A stretch of DNA of 64,000 bases, taken from Arctopsyche grandis. Its lineage: Eukaryota > Arthropoda > Insecta > Trichoptera > Hydropsychidae. The position numbers and the translations under genes were made by a program. The stretch spans positions 30,805,205 through 30,869,204 of the forward strand of contig NC_135361.1 in the NCBI RefSeq assembly GCF_051622035.1. Reading direction: 5' to 3'. Shown one piece after another: positions 25,301 to 36,425 of this stretch; within the stretch, counting starts at the first letter, position 1, and each line of letters opens with the position of its first letter. The notes beneath the pieces were generated by a model. The model was not told where the DNA came from and did no database searches. It saw only the letters and a program-made list of their open reading frames with translations.

Positions 25301-27333
25301 ATTTCTATTTTGTGTATGTATGTACATATGTACATATATGTATGTATATATGTAATAATATAAATTTTAATTTTACCTTAATTGCTGCGTATACAGTTAT
25401 TGCATTGACGATAACACCAGCAACGGAAAATGTGAAGCCGATAATCTCTGAAATAAAAAAAATAATACCATATTTAATAATTGATTTTGAATCTTTATAG
25501 TATTGAATACGACAAGAACTAAACCCATTTTCTTAGAATAAGAAGATTTTTCGATTCGTTCATTTTCGTCATCATCATGATCGTCATCGTTTATAAAAAT
25601 AAAGGAATCCATTATACTGTACACCTAAAAAATATTAAAATAATTAAATTATCTTCATATTCAAATTCATTAAATTGTAGACATAGTTGGTTATATTGTG
25701 AAAATCAATCAATTATTTACGTCTAAATTAAAAAAATTATTAATAAAGGAGGTATGTAAAAATAAAGACATTCTACCCCACTCCCTCTATCAACGATCAC
25801 ACCACCCGCACCGCTACCCCCGTCATCTCGTTATCTCTTTAATGGTAAATTTGCATCCGCTATCAAGAAGAAATTTGAAAGTTTCCCTTCGACCGTACGT
25901 GACATATAAAATTAATATACTCGGGCAAACTACATATAAAAATAGGTTTATTTTATTATACTAGTGTTGTACCCGTTGATATTTCAACGAATGATTTCGG
26001 AAAAATAATTAATACATGCATTAAAATAAAGTTATACATATGTGTATCATAATAATAACAAACAGCAATAATTGTCGGAATCGGAACTGAAATAAGAACC
26101 GAGAATCGGAACTAAAATGGGAATTGGGAATAGAAACTAAAATTGGAAATGGGAATCGGAACTGAAATCGGAATCGGGAATCGGAATCTAAATTGGAATC
26201 GGGAATCAGAACTGAAATCGTATCCGGGAATCGGAACTGAAATCGAAATCAGTAATCGGAAATGAAATCAGAACTGAAATCGTATCCGGGAATCGGAACT
26301 GAAATAGGAACCGGTAATCGGAATTGAATTGGGAATAGAAACTTAAATTATAATTTGGAAACGTAATTGAAATATAAATCAGGAATCGGAACTGAAATCG
26401 AAATCCAAATTGGAACCGAGAATCGGAACTAAAATGGGAATTGGGAATAGAAACTAAAATTGGAAATGGAAATCGGAACTGAAATCGGAATCGGGAATCG
26501 GAATCTAAATTGGAATCGGGAATCAGAACTGAAATCGTATCCGGGAATCGGAACTGAACTCAAAATCAGTAATCGGAAATGAAATCAGAACTGAAATCGT
26601 ATCCGGGAATCGGAACTGAAATAGAAATCGGGACACAAAACTGAAATCGGAATCCAAATTTGAACCAGAACCGGAACTGAAATAGAAACCGGGAATCGGA
26701 ATTGAATTGGGAATATAAACTTAAATTATAATTGAAATATAAATCGGGAATCGGAACTGCAATCGAAATCCAAATTGGAACCGGAACCGGAACCGGAACT
26801 GAAATTGGAATCGGGAATCAGAACTGAAATCGTATCCGGGAATCGGAACTGAAATCGAAATCAGTTATCGGAAATTAAATCGGAATTGGAAATCGGAACT
26901 GAAATAGAAATCAAGAATTAGAACTGAAATCGGAATCCAAATTGGAACGGGAACCGGAATCGAATTCTAAATCGCAATCGAAATCATTATAATAACTGAA
27001 TTTTTTTATTTTAAAATCTACATAATTGTCGATGTACTCGCACACACATTTTGTCCGTTTTTATATATAAATAGGTATATTATATTGTTAAAATGAGATA
27101 AATATAACATTGTAGGGTATAAATTTACATTTTAGGTTATGCCACAACTACGCATCAAAAAAACACTATTTTTACTCAAATATGATGTGAAATTTTAATA
27201 ACAATTCATAAGTATGTTAATTTTAAATGGAAAAATACTCAGTCAAGGTCAGAACACTCACCAATCCCACTGAACTGATAAGAAGGGTCCAATGACGAAG
27301 ATTAAAGCAGCAGAATTTTGCAAATTTGACCAT
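22326..27333 (-). CDS. T4, four-pass membrane protein with acidic loop 1
   Basis: Exons: 27262-27333, 25525-25624, 25377-25447, 22563-22686 and 22326-22486, GT-AG with phases 0, 1, 0, 1. The product is 175 aa. N-terminus MVKFAKFCCFNLRHWTLL has a Cys pair; the usual R-T-G is R-H-W. Exon 2 encodes a strongly acidic loop (NDDDHDDDENER). Exon 4 opens with SKRLLLIPW and is the shortest of the well-kept copies, so the loop between membrane segments 3 and 4 is reduced. The tail after FYQNIKEEE has no PPxY. Intron 1 (1.6 kb) holds a minisatellite; intron 3 (2.7 kb) holds a TTAA MITE and a LINE fragment. It shares 5' flanking sequence and promoter layout with T5, so the two are probably duplicates. 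Confidence 0.8.
22740..23114. mobile_element. TTAA-flanked MITE, copy 2
   Basis: TTAA at 22736-22739 and 23115-23118 flanks inverted ends GAGGGCTGGACACCAGCGCC and (reverse complement) GAGGTCTGGACACCAGCGCC. The inverted repeat is about 45 bp. It lies in intron 3 of T4, 54 bp upstream of exon 4 on the coding strand. PiggyBac-type origin is inferred from TTAA. Confidence 0.75.
23190..24260 (+). mobile_element. Jockey-like LINE, 3' part, decayed copy
   Basis: The plus strand encodes, with several stops, INDIPIPKNLLHS, then the reverse-transcriptase LYADDTACF catalytic motif near 23290, then YLGLTFDKRMR, YRALIL and LLTYTSPVWNNAS. This is the order of a Jockey-clade RT thumb and C-terminal region. 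The 3' end, AATAATAAAAAACATTT followed by A-rich repeats, matches the copy ending at 52020. It is 5'-truncated and sits in intron 3 of T4. Confidence 0.8.
24717..24808. repeat. AAT/AATGATAAA microsatellite
   Basis: A run of AATAAT units interrupted regularly by AATGATAAA; compound simple repeat in intron 3 of T4. Confidence 0.8.
26075..26990. repeat. minisatellite of GGGAATCGGAACTGAAAT units
   Basis: About 900 bp of imperfect head-to-tail units built from the words AATCGGAACTGAAAT and CGGAATC, with higher-order blocks. For instance, the CGTATCCGGGAATCGGAACT block occurs several times. It lies inside intron 1 of T4. It has no open frame of note. Confidence 0.9.
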
Positions 27334-27476
27334 CTCGAGCTATTTGAATGGTGTCAAACGTATCAACATTCGGCATATTATGTAAGTAATTGGTTTATTT
27401 ATTGTGAATTGACAGTTTGCAGTATAAATAAAACGTACGTAGTGAGAAAACGTATTGGCGCCAGGCAGGCGACAAC

Positions 27477-27511
27477 ACGTCTGACACCGATCAATACGAG
27501 TGGAAAACTGA
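27477..27511 (-). promoter_or_regulatory. candidate Inr-DPE core promoter of T4
   Basis: On the minus strand an initiator TCAGTT sets +1 at 27509. AGACGT occupies exactly +28 to +33 (27482-27477), matching the arthropod DPE consensus RGWYVT. No TATA box was seen at -30. The predicted 5' UTR is about 176 nt. The region from 27420 to 27545 is conserved upstream of T5. Confidence 0.65.
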
Positions 27512-27545
27512 CTTTTCCCGGAACACGTGGGAAATTCTTGGCAAC

Positions 27546-28831
27546 AAAACGCGTTTTCATTCGACGAAATATGTACAAATAAAAAATTCGAGTTGCTTAT
27601 TAATTTTGACCAGCAACGTTTAGTTCCAATTAAGCAATATTAATTCTTACTTTTGTTTACAGCTTGGAAGCTAGTCGTCATAATAAGAACCAAAGTGGGT
27701 GTTGGTCCGATTTGTTTAATCGGAAAAAATTCAACTGCAGCGCATTTCATGTCAATTTTTATGTGTTGAAGGTCATAGTTGATAGTGTGATCTACATTAA
27801 ATAATATAGTATGTGTGTATAAAATTCTTCAAAGTTGAGATAATTGCCTGGCGTTGATCGGGCGGGGAAAATATTATGGTTTTTCGAAACAATTTATAGT
27901 TGTAAAGGTATAGTTGTATTGTTGTAAAGGATAATGCATAAAATTTAATTTAACTTATACATATGTATGTCTAATAATTTCTTTGGAATTAATCGTTAAT
28001 TGTTGAGTTTGAAATCTGCTACATGTTTTAAACGAACCAGATATTTCGTATTTATTATTCGTGTATAAATGTATGTATGTTCAGAAAGAGGGTTGAAAAA
28101 TTCTGATTTAATGAACGATAATAATGAAAATGTTCATTGTTTAGTTTGCATAAAATAATTAAAGTGAATTAGTTTGCATCAAAGAATAAAAAAACTAATC
28201 AATTAACATGAAATAAACTGTATCCATATTTATCGCCTATTCTAATAAGATGCTATGTATTATTTCATTATATTAATAAATATCAAATTGGGCTTACCTT
28301 TTTTGAATATTCCAGTCAACTTATTGAGATCTTTCTACAACTTATTCGGATATGGTGAACATAATACATATGTATATCACGTTATTCGCAATTTTTTCAA
28401 GCTTTTTATTATAATTATATAAATATAAATCATATTATATTATTTTTCATAGTTATTAACTGTACTATTCATGTCCATGACATGTAAATATAAATACACA
28501 TTTATAAAAATACGTAGCTAAAGATTCAAAATAAGGCTCAAGTTTGATCAATTCAGTACATTGCGGTAAATTTGATCAAATCGTCAACCATTTGGTCAAA
28601 TTGTAAAGCTATTCATTGATTCATTTTTAAGTTGTCTCTCTTTAAATCAGCCTGAATTCCGTGGGATGAAAAAAAATTAGAACAGTAATTTGTTCAATTA
28701 CAAACTTTAAACTAACTAGTTCGCCCTCAAAATGAACACAGTGATTAAAATGCGTCGCGGCTAATTTTTTCGTATGTTTTAAAGCGTATCATCTTAATTT
28801 AGATAAAAAGCTTTAGGCAATATTTATTATA
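27546..28831. other. intergenic spacer T4-T5
   Basis: Conserved 5' flank of T4 continues to about 27790, with counterparts at 30550-30650. Beyond this, only AT-rich DNA with ACATATGTATGT runs was seen. Confidence 0.5.
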
Positions 28832-30303
28832 TTAAAAGTCATATTTCTGAGCTTCCTCGTATGTAGGTGGTGGAGTTTCAAAAGATTCAGAAGCTCTTAT
28901 ATGAAGTGCAGCTTCTGCATTTTGACTTTGCAAACCCAGAGCTTCGTCTTCTTTGATCTTTTGATAAAAACTGAAGACAAACAGCCACGTAAATACGAAA
29001 ATTCCTAAAATTATAAATGAGAATCATATAAGCTAGTAACTTAGAATTTTATATTGTTAATTGATTTGTATTCGACGTGTAATATTATACCTTCAATCAA
29101 TAATCCAACGAGCAAAGTGCATACAGATGTTATTAGCATACCGTGCAAAAAAATGATTAAACAATGAAACATCACATATATGCCAAGATAAAACATACTC
29201 AACACCACTGTCACTAGCCATGGAATCAATAATAATTTTACAGACTGAAATTCAAAGGGAAATAAGTCTAAAATTCCATGTTACGTATGTCAATGTGAAA
29301 ATTTAATTTAATTATACCTGAACAGCAGCATATATAGTCGTTGCATTGACGATAATACCCACAAAGGAAAATGTCATGGAATATATAAGATTTTTCCTAA
29401 TTTCTGAAATGAATCAATTTATAGATTTGAACCAGAGTTTAAATTGGTTTAATACATTGAACACGACATGAAGACTAAACCTGTTTTGCGAGAATTTGAA
29501 TAGATGTCTTTAATTATTAGGTCATTGTTTATAGAAAATAAACCGATGGAATAGATGAAATCTATAATGAAAAACACCTGAAATATATTAAAAAGAATTG
29601 AAATATTATAATAAAACTAAATTTATATTTGAATTAAATGAATATCAGTTTTCAGATTGCATATATTGATACTTCGAGTAAGGGAGTCGAGTCTAGTTGT
29701 CATACTTTTTAGTTCACAATTTTTCTATATTTTTCTATTAATAATAATCATAGTTTCTTTTTAAAAATTGTAAGTTTAGATCATTATCTATCTACGTAAA
29801 TAAATTTAATATGAATCAAATGAGTATAAACATTCAAATCAATCATTTAAAAAATATATATTTAATGTTGTATAGCAACGGAGTTATTTACAATTTGACA
29901 ACCAGATCTGGTAATAAATAAAGTAAAAATCATCAATTTTGTAGAATTTAAGAATTGAAAGGCATAAATAGAGGGTTGGATAATATATTTAATAAGATAT
30001 TTAAGTCAATATAATAAAAAAAATATATGAAATAAATTTTAGACAGTTAAGATTGTCTGAAGACGACGTTTAGGTTGTTACGATTTCTTTCAGTATACGT
30101 AGACAAATTGTTTTGATTATTTACTACATATATAAATACGTATGAAATATATTATAATTGACCAAACATATGTGTATGCAGATATTAATCCAAAAACTCA
30201 TTTTAATATTAGTATTAGTGTATGTACTCACCATTCCTAGCCAAGCTATGGTTAAAGTCCCGGAACGAAGCCCAAAACACAGACATTTCTTAAAAATAGG
30301 CAT
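28832..30303 (-). CDS. T5, four-pass membrane protein with PPTY tail
   Basis: Exons: 30232-30303, 29481-29577, 29318-29403, 29091-29244 and 28832-29004, all GT-AG with phases 0, 1, 0, 1. The product is 193 aa. N-terminus MPIFKKCLCFGLRSGTLTIA gives the family motif; membrane segment 1 follows (WLGM...). Exon 4 opens with SVKLLLIPW. After FSFYQKIKEDE the tail runs to ETPPPTYEEAQKYDF, with PPTY at residues 182-185. This is a consensus ligand for WW domains of Nedd4-type ubiquitin ligases, as in LAPTM proteins. A TTTATT (AATAAA on the coding strand) lies just after the stop. Intron sizes are compact, and the gene appears intact. A PY-dependent endolysosomal sorting role is inferred. Confidence 0.87.
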
Positions 30304-30439
30304 CTCTAGCTAACCAAAAGGAGTCTTATTTAAGTGATTGATTTCGATTTGATAATCAAACATTTAATTGGAGCAAACATTTTGACATTAAACTAGAAAA
30401 TTGGGCAAAACGACGCATTGGCGCCAGACTGGCGAAAAC

Positions 30440-30474
30440 ACGTCTGACACAGATCGATATACGTGAACGACTGA
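30440..30474 (-). promoter_or_regulatory. candidate Inr-DPE core promoter of T5
   Basis: On the minus strand the initiator TCAGTC sets +1 at 30472. AGACGT occupies +28 to +33 (30445-30440), the identical spacing to T4. The predicted 5' UTR is about 169 nt. Confidence 0.65.
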
Positions 30475-30789
30475 TTTTCCTCGTAACGAGTGGAAAACTT
30501 GGCAACAAATTTCACCCTGAAGAAAATCGGCACTATAGGTACCTTATGATGATATGTTGAATCGGAAAGAATTTCATGCGCAGTGCATTGAAATTTCAGC
30601 GCATTGAAAATCGTGTCAATTTATTTATGGTTGAAGGTCTAATGGTAACTTAATGCCAATCCTCGTTTACGATTTATTCATACGTCATGAAAATCCACGT
30701 AAATCTAATAAGGTTGATATTCAAAATGTGTATATTGAAAGGCATTTTTGATAACTGTAAACATAGTAAATATACGAAAAATACCGGTA

Positions 30790-31120
30790 CAAGAAAAAAT
30801 CCGTAAAAAATATATATTTTTGACTTTTAAAATTCGTTGGAAAATTAATTATACGTATTTTAAAACAATAAAAAATTACAATCAATAGAAAAAACATCTG
30901 ACTATTGATTCCAATACTCACTTTGAGCACAGAAATACTATATTATGAATTAAAGACCACAAAAGCCGAAAAACTGTAAAAAATTGCGCATTTTTTTAAA
31001 CCCTCATATCTCGTAAAGGAGACCCAAACAACAAAAATCATTATCATATTAGAATTCAGTGGATCAAATTTAGTAAAGATTGGTTAGTCTCCGCTCTGGC
31101 AATTTTTTTGTTGCTCAGTG
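30790..31120. mobile_element. CACTG-ended element fragment
   Basis: The right end (CTCAGTG followed by TTA) and the subterminal GGTTAGTCTCCGCTCTGG are the complement of the left end at 61444. The inner part shares AATATATATTTTTGACTTTTAAAA with 61730-61780. Incomplete copy. Confidence 0.65.
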
Positions 31121-31123
31121 TTA

Positions 31124-31974
31124 TTATATTATTGTAGGCCATTGTGGCTCACTAGGTTCTTCCTGTAATGTATATAAATAAATAATAAAATTATAATTCG
31201 TATTTGTGTATTTCTTTCTCAGTAAGATATGTTTCTATGTCAGCGGTGGTGAACCTTCTTGTGCTCACGTACCCCAAAATCAAATTCCAATTTATTTAAA
31301 AAACAATTAAAACATATACTTATGTATGAACATCATTGTTATTTGGATCATTGTAAATTGTAAATTCATTTATATCAAACAAATTAGTTTATGTCATATT
31401 TTTTTTAAAATGGCATTTTACATATATAATATATGTAAAATAAAATAAATTTGGTTTGTATGTACTTCAAATTTGGTATAAAAAGAATACAAAATCTGAA
31501 ATTCCGATTGAAAAACCATTGGATTGAAAATCAAATAATATATTCCTCAAAATGTAATACAAATAAAATATTGTACGCAATTTTATATTTCATCAAATTC
31601 CGTAAAATTTATATACATATATATAATATGAGACAAGTACCAATTTTCACAATTAGCATTAAAAATAATAATAATAATCCATTTCTTCTTTTCAATTTTA
31701 ACACTTATGCAATGTGCTATTTTGTCATGTTATAGCTTTTATTCTTTTCTTTTTCATTTGTTTATCTTGTATTTATCTTTTTCGTTTAATTATCTTTGTA
31801 AAAATCTGTAATTGGTCTCGGATGTTTTATATGTAAATATATTATATATTTACTTTTTGTTTTTATGCATGTCTACATCTTGTTGTCTGTTGATTTTTCA
31901 ATAAATAAAATAAAAAATAATAAATTCACGATTAAATACAATTTCAAATGAGTTTTATACAAGATCTTTCTCTT
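31124..31974. other. AT-rich spacer upstream of T6 3' end
   Basis: No gene was seen. At 31855-31915 an inverted copy of a short repeat (TTGAAAAATCAACAGACA type) recurs at 40595 and 45535. CATTGTGG...CTCCTGTAAT at 31138-31175 resembles 25228-25255. Confidence 0.45.
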
Positions 31975-32025
31975 TTAGCAACTTTTTACAACAGTTTCAG
32001 TTTCTGCAGATGAAGTTTGTAATGG
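31975..32025 (-). other. tail-like sequence after the T6 stop
   Basis: In the same frame after the T6 TAG, the sequence reads PLQTSSAETETVVKSC then a stop. The homologous T7 tail has [13 protein letters not shown], so this looks like former coding sequence now beyond the stop. Confidence 0.5.
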
Positions 32026-33217
32026 CTACACTTGATTAACATTACTCGGCACTTCTCCTTCTTCTTCTTCTTCTTTGATTTGTTGAAAGAAACTATACAC
32101 GAAAAACCATGCAAGAACAATCACTCCTGAAATTTAAATTAGCAATAATATTTTTTACAAATAAATACTTATATAAAAAAAAATATATTTTCATATATAT
32201 ATATATGTATATATATATACATGTGTATGTATGTATTTTAAGAGATTCAAAATCCATGGTGAAGTTTTTAACATACCAGCAATAACCAAACCCATGAGAA
32301 TGATTGGAATTGATGAAAAAACAATGCATATAAACAACTCGTATATGATAAACACTAACGTTCCTGATGGTACAATGAATAACCATGGAAGAATCAAAAT
32401 TTTTTTTGCCTGAAATAATAATAAAAAAAAACAGTGAAAATATATTTTTATTTGAGAAAATATTTTAAATAAAGAAAGTATTTTAGAAAAATCCTTGAAA
32501 TCAAACCTTAAATGTTGCACAGATTAATGACACATTAACGAGAAACATAATAATAATTATAGCAACGGCGTACTCCAAATCCATCGTCAGTAAACCTGTC
32601 ACTGAAATATTCAATTGTTTTATTACAGCAATAATCAATTTTATGTGTTTTCTGTATTATAATTGAGCTTACTTATTAAACATGTCCCAGATGTTTTACA
32701 TACAAATGGTAGAAATGGATAAAACACCTAAAATATAGAAATAAAACTTAAGTTTCAAATATAACACAAAATAATTACTATACATATAGACCTAGTTTTC
32801 TGCAAAGTACTTAAGTCTCATGAGTAATTTCTTAATTTTTTATTTACCAAAAATATGAAATAGTAGAATCTACAACTTTTTTGTTTATTATCATTATATG
32901 TGTATGTATCGTAAGCTTTATTTTATATTGTAACATGGAGATCTGATGATTAGTGTTCATCGACCACTGGTTTACCAGCACTGGTTGCTTAATCGCGCGT
33001 TCGCGCCAAAAAGGCGTCAGCCAATCGGTAAGCTGTATGAAACAGCCAATAAAATCCCCCGACTCATCGACCAATTTCTCTGCGCTGAATGTACACGTTG
33101 TGTATAAATAGTCGGTGGATTGTTCCGTAATTAATATTTGAAGCTGGCTGGTCGACGGGTCTACAATAAACTACCTCCACCACTACCACAATATTTATAT
33201 TATATGTATACTAGTTT

Positions 33218-33299
<82 letters not shown>

Positions 33300-33500
33300 T
33301 ATTGAAAATATATAAAAAATTACTCACAAGACTCACGTATATAATATAATTATTTATACAAAAGTTCGTTATATTTACGTCTATTTATGTACATATGTAT
33401 TTAAAACTAAAAATTATATTGTATTTACTAATCCCAATCCTCCGATGAAACGATTTACGGTGCGTAAGTTAAAACAAAAACACTTTTTAATGAGAGGCAT
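32026..33500 (-). CDS. T6, four-pass membrane protein with shortened tail
   Basis: Exons: 33429-33500, 32673-32727, 32507-32601, 32277-32409 and 32026-32126, GT-AG with phases 0, 1, 0, 1. The product is 151 aa. N-terminus MPLIKKCFCFNLRTVNRFIG keeps the Cys and LRT features. Exon 4 opens with AKKILILPW. After FFQQIKEEEEEGEV the protein ends early. The following in-frame sequence still resembles the T7 tail, so the stop is probably a recent change. If so, T6 has lost any sorting motif. Intron 1 contains a solo-LTR fossil and a long (TA)n run. Either a working short paralog or an early pseudogene. Confidence 0.7.
32929..33190 (+). mobile_element. solo-LTR fossil in T6 intron 1
   Basis: This is a 262-bp unit beginning TGTAACATGG and ending CACTACCACA, flanked by ATAT on both sides (32925-32928 and 33191-33194). 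It contains a TATAAATAG box near 33110 and AATAAA near 33167, as expected for the promoter and polyadenylation parts of an LTR. It is antisense to T6. No internal region is present, so it is a solo LTR. The family is not recognised. Confidence 0.7.
33220..33292. repeat. (AT)n microsatellite
   Basis: About 36 uninterrupted AT dinucleotides in intron 1 of T6, directly next to the solo LTR. Confidence 0.95.
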
Positions 33501-33608
33501 ATTTATGTCTCTGAATATAATTACGTAAGAATAATTTTTATATAAGTTATAGGATTTTAGCTCCAAATTGATAACGACGTATAGTAAAATTTGACACCGG
33601 AATGAAAT

Positions 33609-33643
33609 ACGTCTTATGCGTATCAATGTACTCGAAGGACTTA
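33609..33643 (-). promoter_or_regulatory. candidate Inr-DPE core promoter of T6
   Basis: On the minus strand TAAGTC (weaker initiator) sets +1 at 33641. AGACGT sits at +28 to +33 (33614-33609). The same spacing as in T4 and T5, despite flanks that barely align, supports function. The 5' UTR would be about 141 nt. Confidence 0.5.
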
Positions 33644-34162
33644 ATGTTTGAGGCCTTCGATTATCTATTTTTTATCTACACAGCATAATGTATATCAATA
33701 TTATATCGTATTTTTTAGGCTATACTATTATAAAGGGTCTTTCAATAGGGACGCTTGAAATTTGATAGGTTATAGCCAGGGCGGGTCTGAGGGGCAAGCA
33801 GCACAGGCGGTCGCCTGGGGCGCTGGAGGCAGGGGCGCCAAAAACCAAAATAAAAACGTAATAATGCATATAATTTAGTAAGCGTCTGTCAACCGAAATT
33901 GGCAGTTTACTCTTTATTTTTATTTTATTTTACATATATACATATACGGCCGCAAGGACCATTGAATTAATTTTAACAATTAATTAAGTATTAATCCATT
34001 GAGACATCTATGGATTTAGATTTTATGCACAATTATTACATATAATACACACAATAAATACAAAAGATTATTGAGACATCTATAGATTTAGATTTTGAGC
34101 ATAATTTTTGCAAATTATATACACACAATAAATACATAAGATTTTTTTTTTGTGACAACAGG

Positions 34163-34345
34163 AAAGGATTTATTTTGCCAATTCGAGGAAATGTTTCAAC
34201 AATGATCAGATCAAATTGGCAAACTCTGATAAGTAACGATCGATTTGGAGTCACAAAACCCCCAAATCTAACCAGCAGTTTGGCGGATCGAACCAGTGAT
34301 CGCATGGTGCTAAACATATACGCTACCATTAAGCCAAACTGCTTG
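34163..34345 (-). mobile_element. SINE fragment
   Basis: On the minus strand it shows GGTTCGATCC, the TAGATTTGGGGGTTTTGTGAC stretch in place of the usual linker, then ATCGATCGTTACTTATCAGAG and TTGCCAATTTGATC. This is the body order of the local SINE family, diverged. Followed at 34360-34560 by a family B fragment. Confidence 0.6.
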
Positions 34346-34564
34346 AACTCTTGTTCGATTTTTCTTCCAATATTTTTTTCGACCCCTTCAACATGTGTGC
34401 TCTTCACAAAAAATTTCAAGTATAATTCTTGTATCAAGGTGATGAAAGTAGAAATAAAATCACTAAATTTAATAAACCGGAAGTGGGATTTTTTCCACTT
34501 AGAAAATTCAAAAATGCTGTGACCACGATTCTTTCCACATCCCTGAACGTATCAAGCTGATAAT

Positions 34565-35286
34565 TTATATTTGTATTTTCAGCTTTTGATCCACAAGTTT
34601 TAGGTACATACATATATGAATATCTTATAAACAGTTTCCCCCTTTCTATGTCAAACAGGATAATATTATAATAAAAATCACAAAAATGAAATGTATTTTA
34701 TTTAATATTTACAAATATTATACATATTATACATTTGAATGATATATACATATATTATACAAACGCATTATCGAATAAATAAATTATCACATCAATTTTA
34801 AATTGCGACTATATTTCTTTGGTATCATTGCATTAAAATTAAAATTGAGGTGTACATAAAATTGAGTCAATCAATACATTATTAATATAAGAAATGTATT
34901 TAAAATAAGATTTATTTTGGAAAGCATCTAATTAATTTCTTATCTAAAAAGGCTATATTCTTTTGGACAATTTAATTTAGATTTCTGCATACATTCCAGC
35001 AAATCCAAATTATTCGGTACTTTATTCATATGTATATGTAAATACATACATGTGTAAGCTGCATGCAACAGTCAATATAATGTATAATATACCAAAATAT
35101 ATTATATATACTATATTATATTAAAAAAATCACAATACACATATAATTATTAATACAAAGGATCGTTATATTTACATATGTATATAAAAAAAATAAAGAT
35201 TATATTGTATTTACTAATGCCAATCCTCCAATGAAACGGTTTATGGTGCGTAAGTTAAAACAAAAACACTTTTAAAATTTAGGCAT
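34565..35286 (-). pseudogene. remnant of a lost array gene (3' flank plus exon 1)
   Basis: Sequence at 35215-35286 is a full 72-nt exon 1 duplicate of T6 (MPKF-stop-KCFCFNLRT...), with an in-frame TAA at codon 5 and a kept GT donor. Flanks at 35130-35450 align to 33330-33640. The stretch 34565-35080 aligns to the 3' flank of T9 (53838-55110) and T10, including the ATTTCTGCATRCATYCCAG word. So both ends of one gene copy survive while exons 2-5 are gone. A decayed AGACGT box remains at 35397-35402. Confidence 0.7.
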
Positions 35287-35449
35287 TTTTAAGTCTCTGA
35301 ATCTAATAACGTAAGAATTATTTTTATACAAGTTTTATGATCATAACTCCAATATCCGATAACAACGTATAATAAAATTTGACAACGGCATGAAATACGT
35401 CTAATACGTGTAAATGTAGTCTTTTATCTATTTTTTTTTGTAAGTACAT

Positions 35450-36425
35450 ACACAGCAAATATAATACCAATAGATAAATGATACATATATATCAAACGGT
35501 TTCATTAAAATTATATCGTATTTTTATATTTACTACCCAGTATTTAATCTTTATGAAGGCTGATGAGTGGATTAACGAAAATTTGTTTTTTCAAATTCAC
35601 TCGGTGATTATAAAAACATCATTCAAAATCAGTGATCTTAAAAAATTATTTAAAGAATAAAAAAATATAGTTGTACTAGAGAAGTTTCTAACAATTTTTG
35701 AATTTAAAACTTACATATGTACATATATATGTACAACAAAAAGGAATTGGTTGGATACCGAAGCTGATACTTTACAGTCAACGTGCGCTACTAACTATAG
35801 CTGTCATGGCACATACATATGTACATATATATGTAGATAATAAAAAATTAAAATATATGTATGTATGTGGATAAATACAATCAAAAACCAACAACATAGA
35901 TCAGTGGTTAGCGTGTAATGCTATCGATTATTTGGTGATGATTGTAATTGTTGATGGTCGATGTTTGTAATTGGCCTTGAATAATACTAATTTATGTACA
36001 ATTTTGACAATAGATATCATGTTAATAAAATGGATGTATACATATCTGTATATTTACATATAAAAAATAAATTAAAAAAAAACATCCACTTCATTGTTTA
36101 TAATTTAGGCAGTTATCTCTTTTCAGGAATATCTACATATCTATGGAAATTCTAATATGCATCTATTATTATTTCTCTTGTTGCAAATTTTAAAAGAACC
36201 ACGTTCTTTAAACCTTCCCGAATTATATTAAATACATATGTAGGTATAATAAACGGAAAAAAATCATCAATTTAAATTTATTTAAAATATTCAATAGCTT
36301 GAAAAAATGATACATACATACATACAAAGACATTATCAAATACCTATGTTTATTCGGTTAAATCATAACACTTTCTTTTCATTGAGGTCAATATAAAATT
36401 ATTTTGTATAACGTAATGTAATGGG
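35450..36425. other. AT-rich spacer, no gene
   Basis: No exon was seen. A short AGATCAGTGGTTAGCGTG stretch near 35899 resembles a SINE or tRNA head, but is too short to call. Confidence 0.45.

Noticed and set aside
33778-33850. CAGGGCGGGTCTGAGGGGCA, a possible hAT end
   Set aside because: It looks like a hAT terminus, but no matching right end or duplication could be found.
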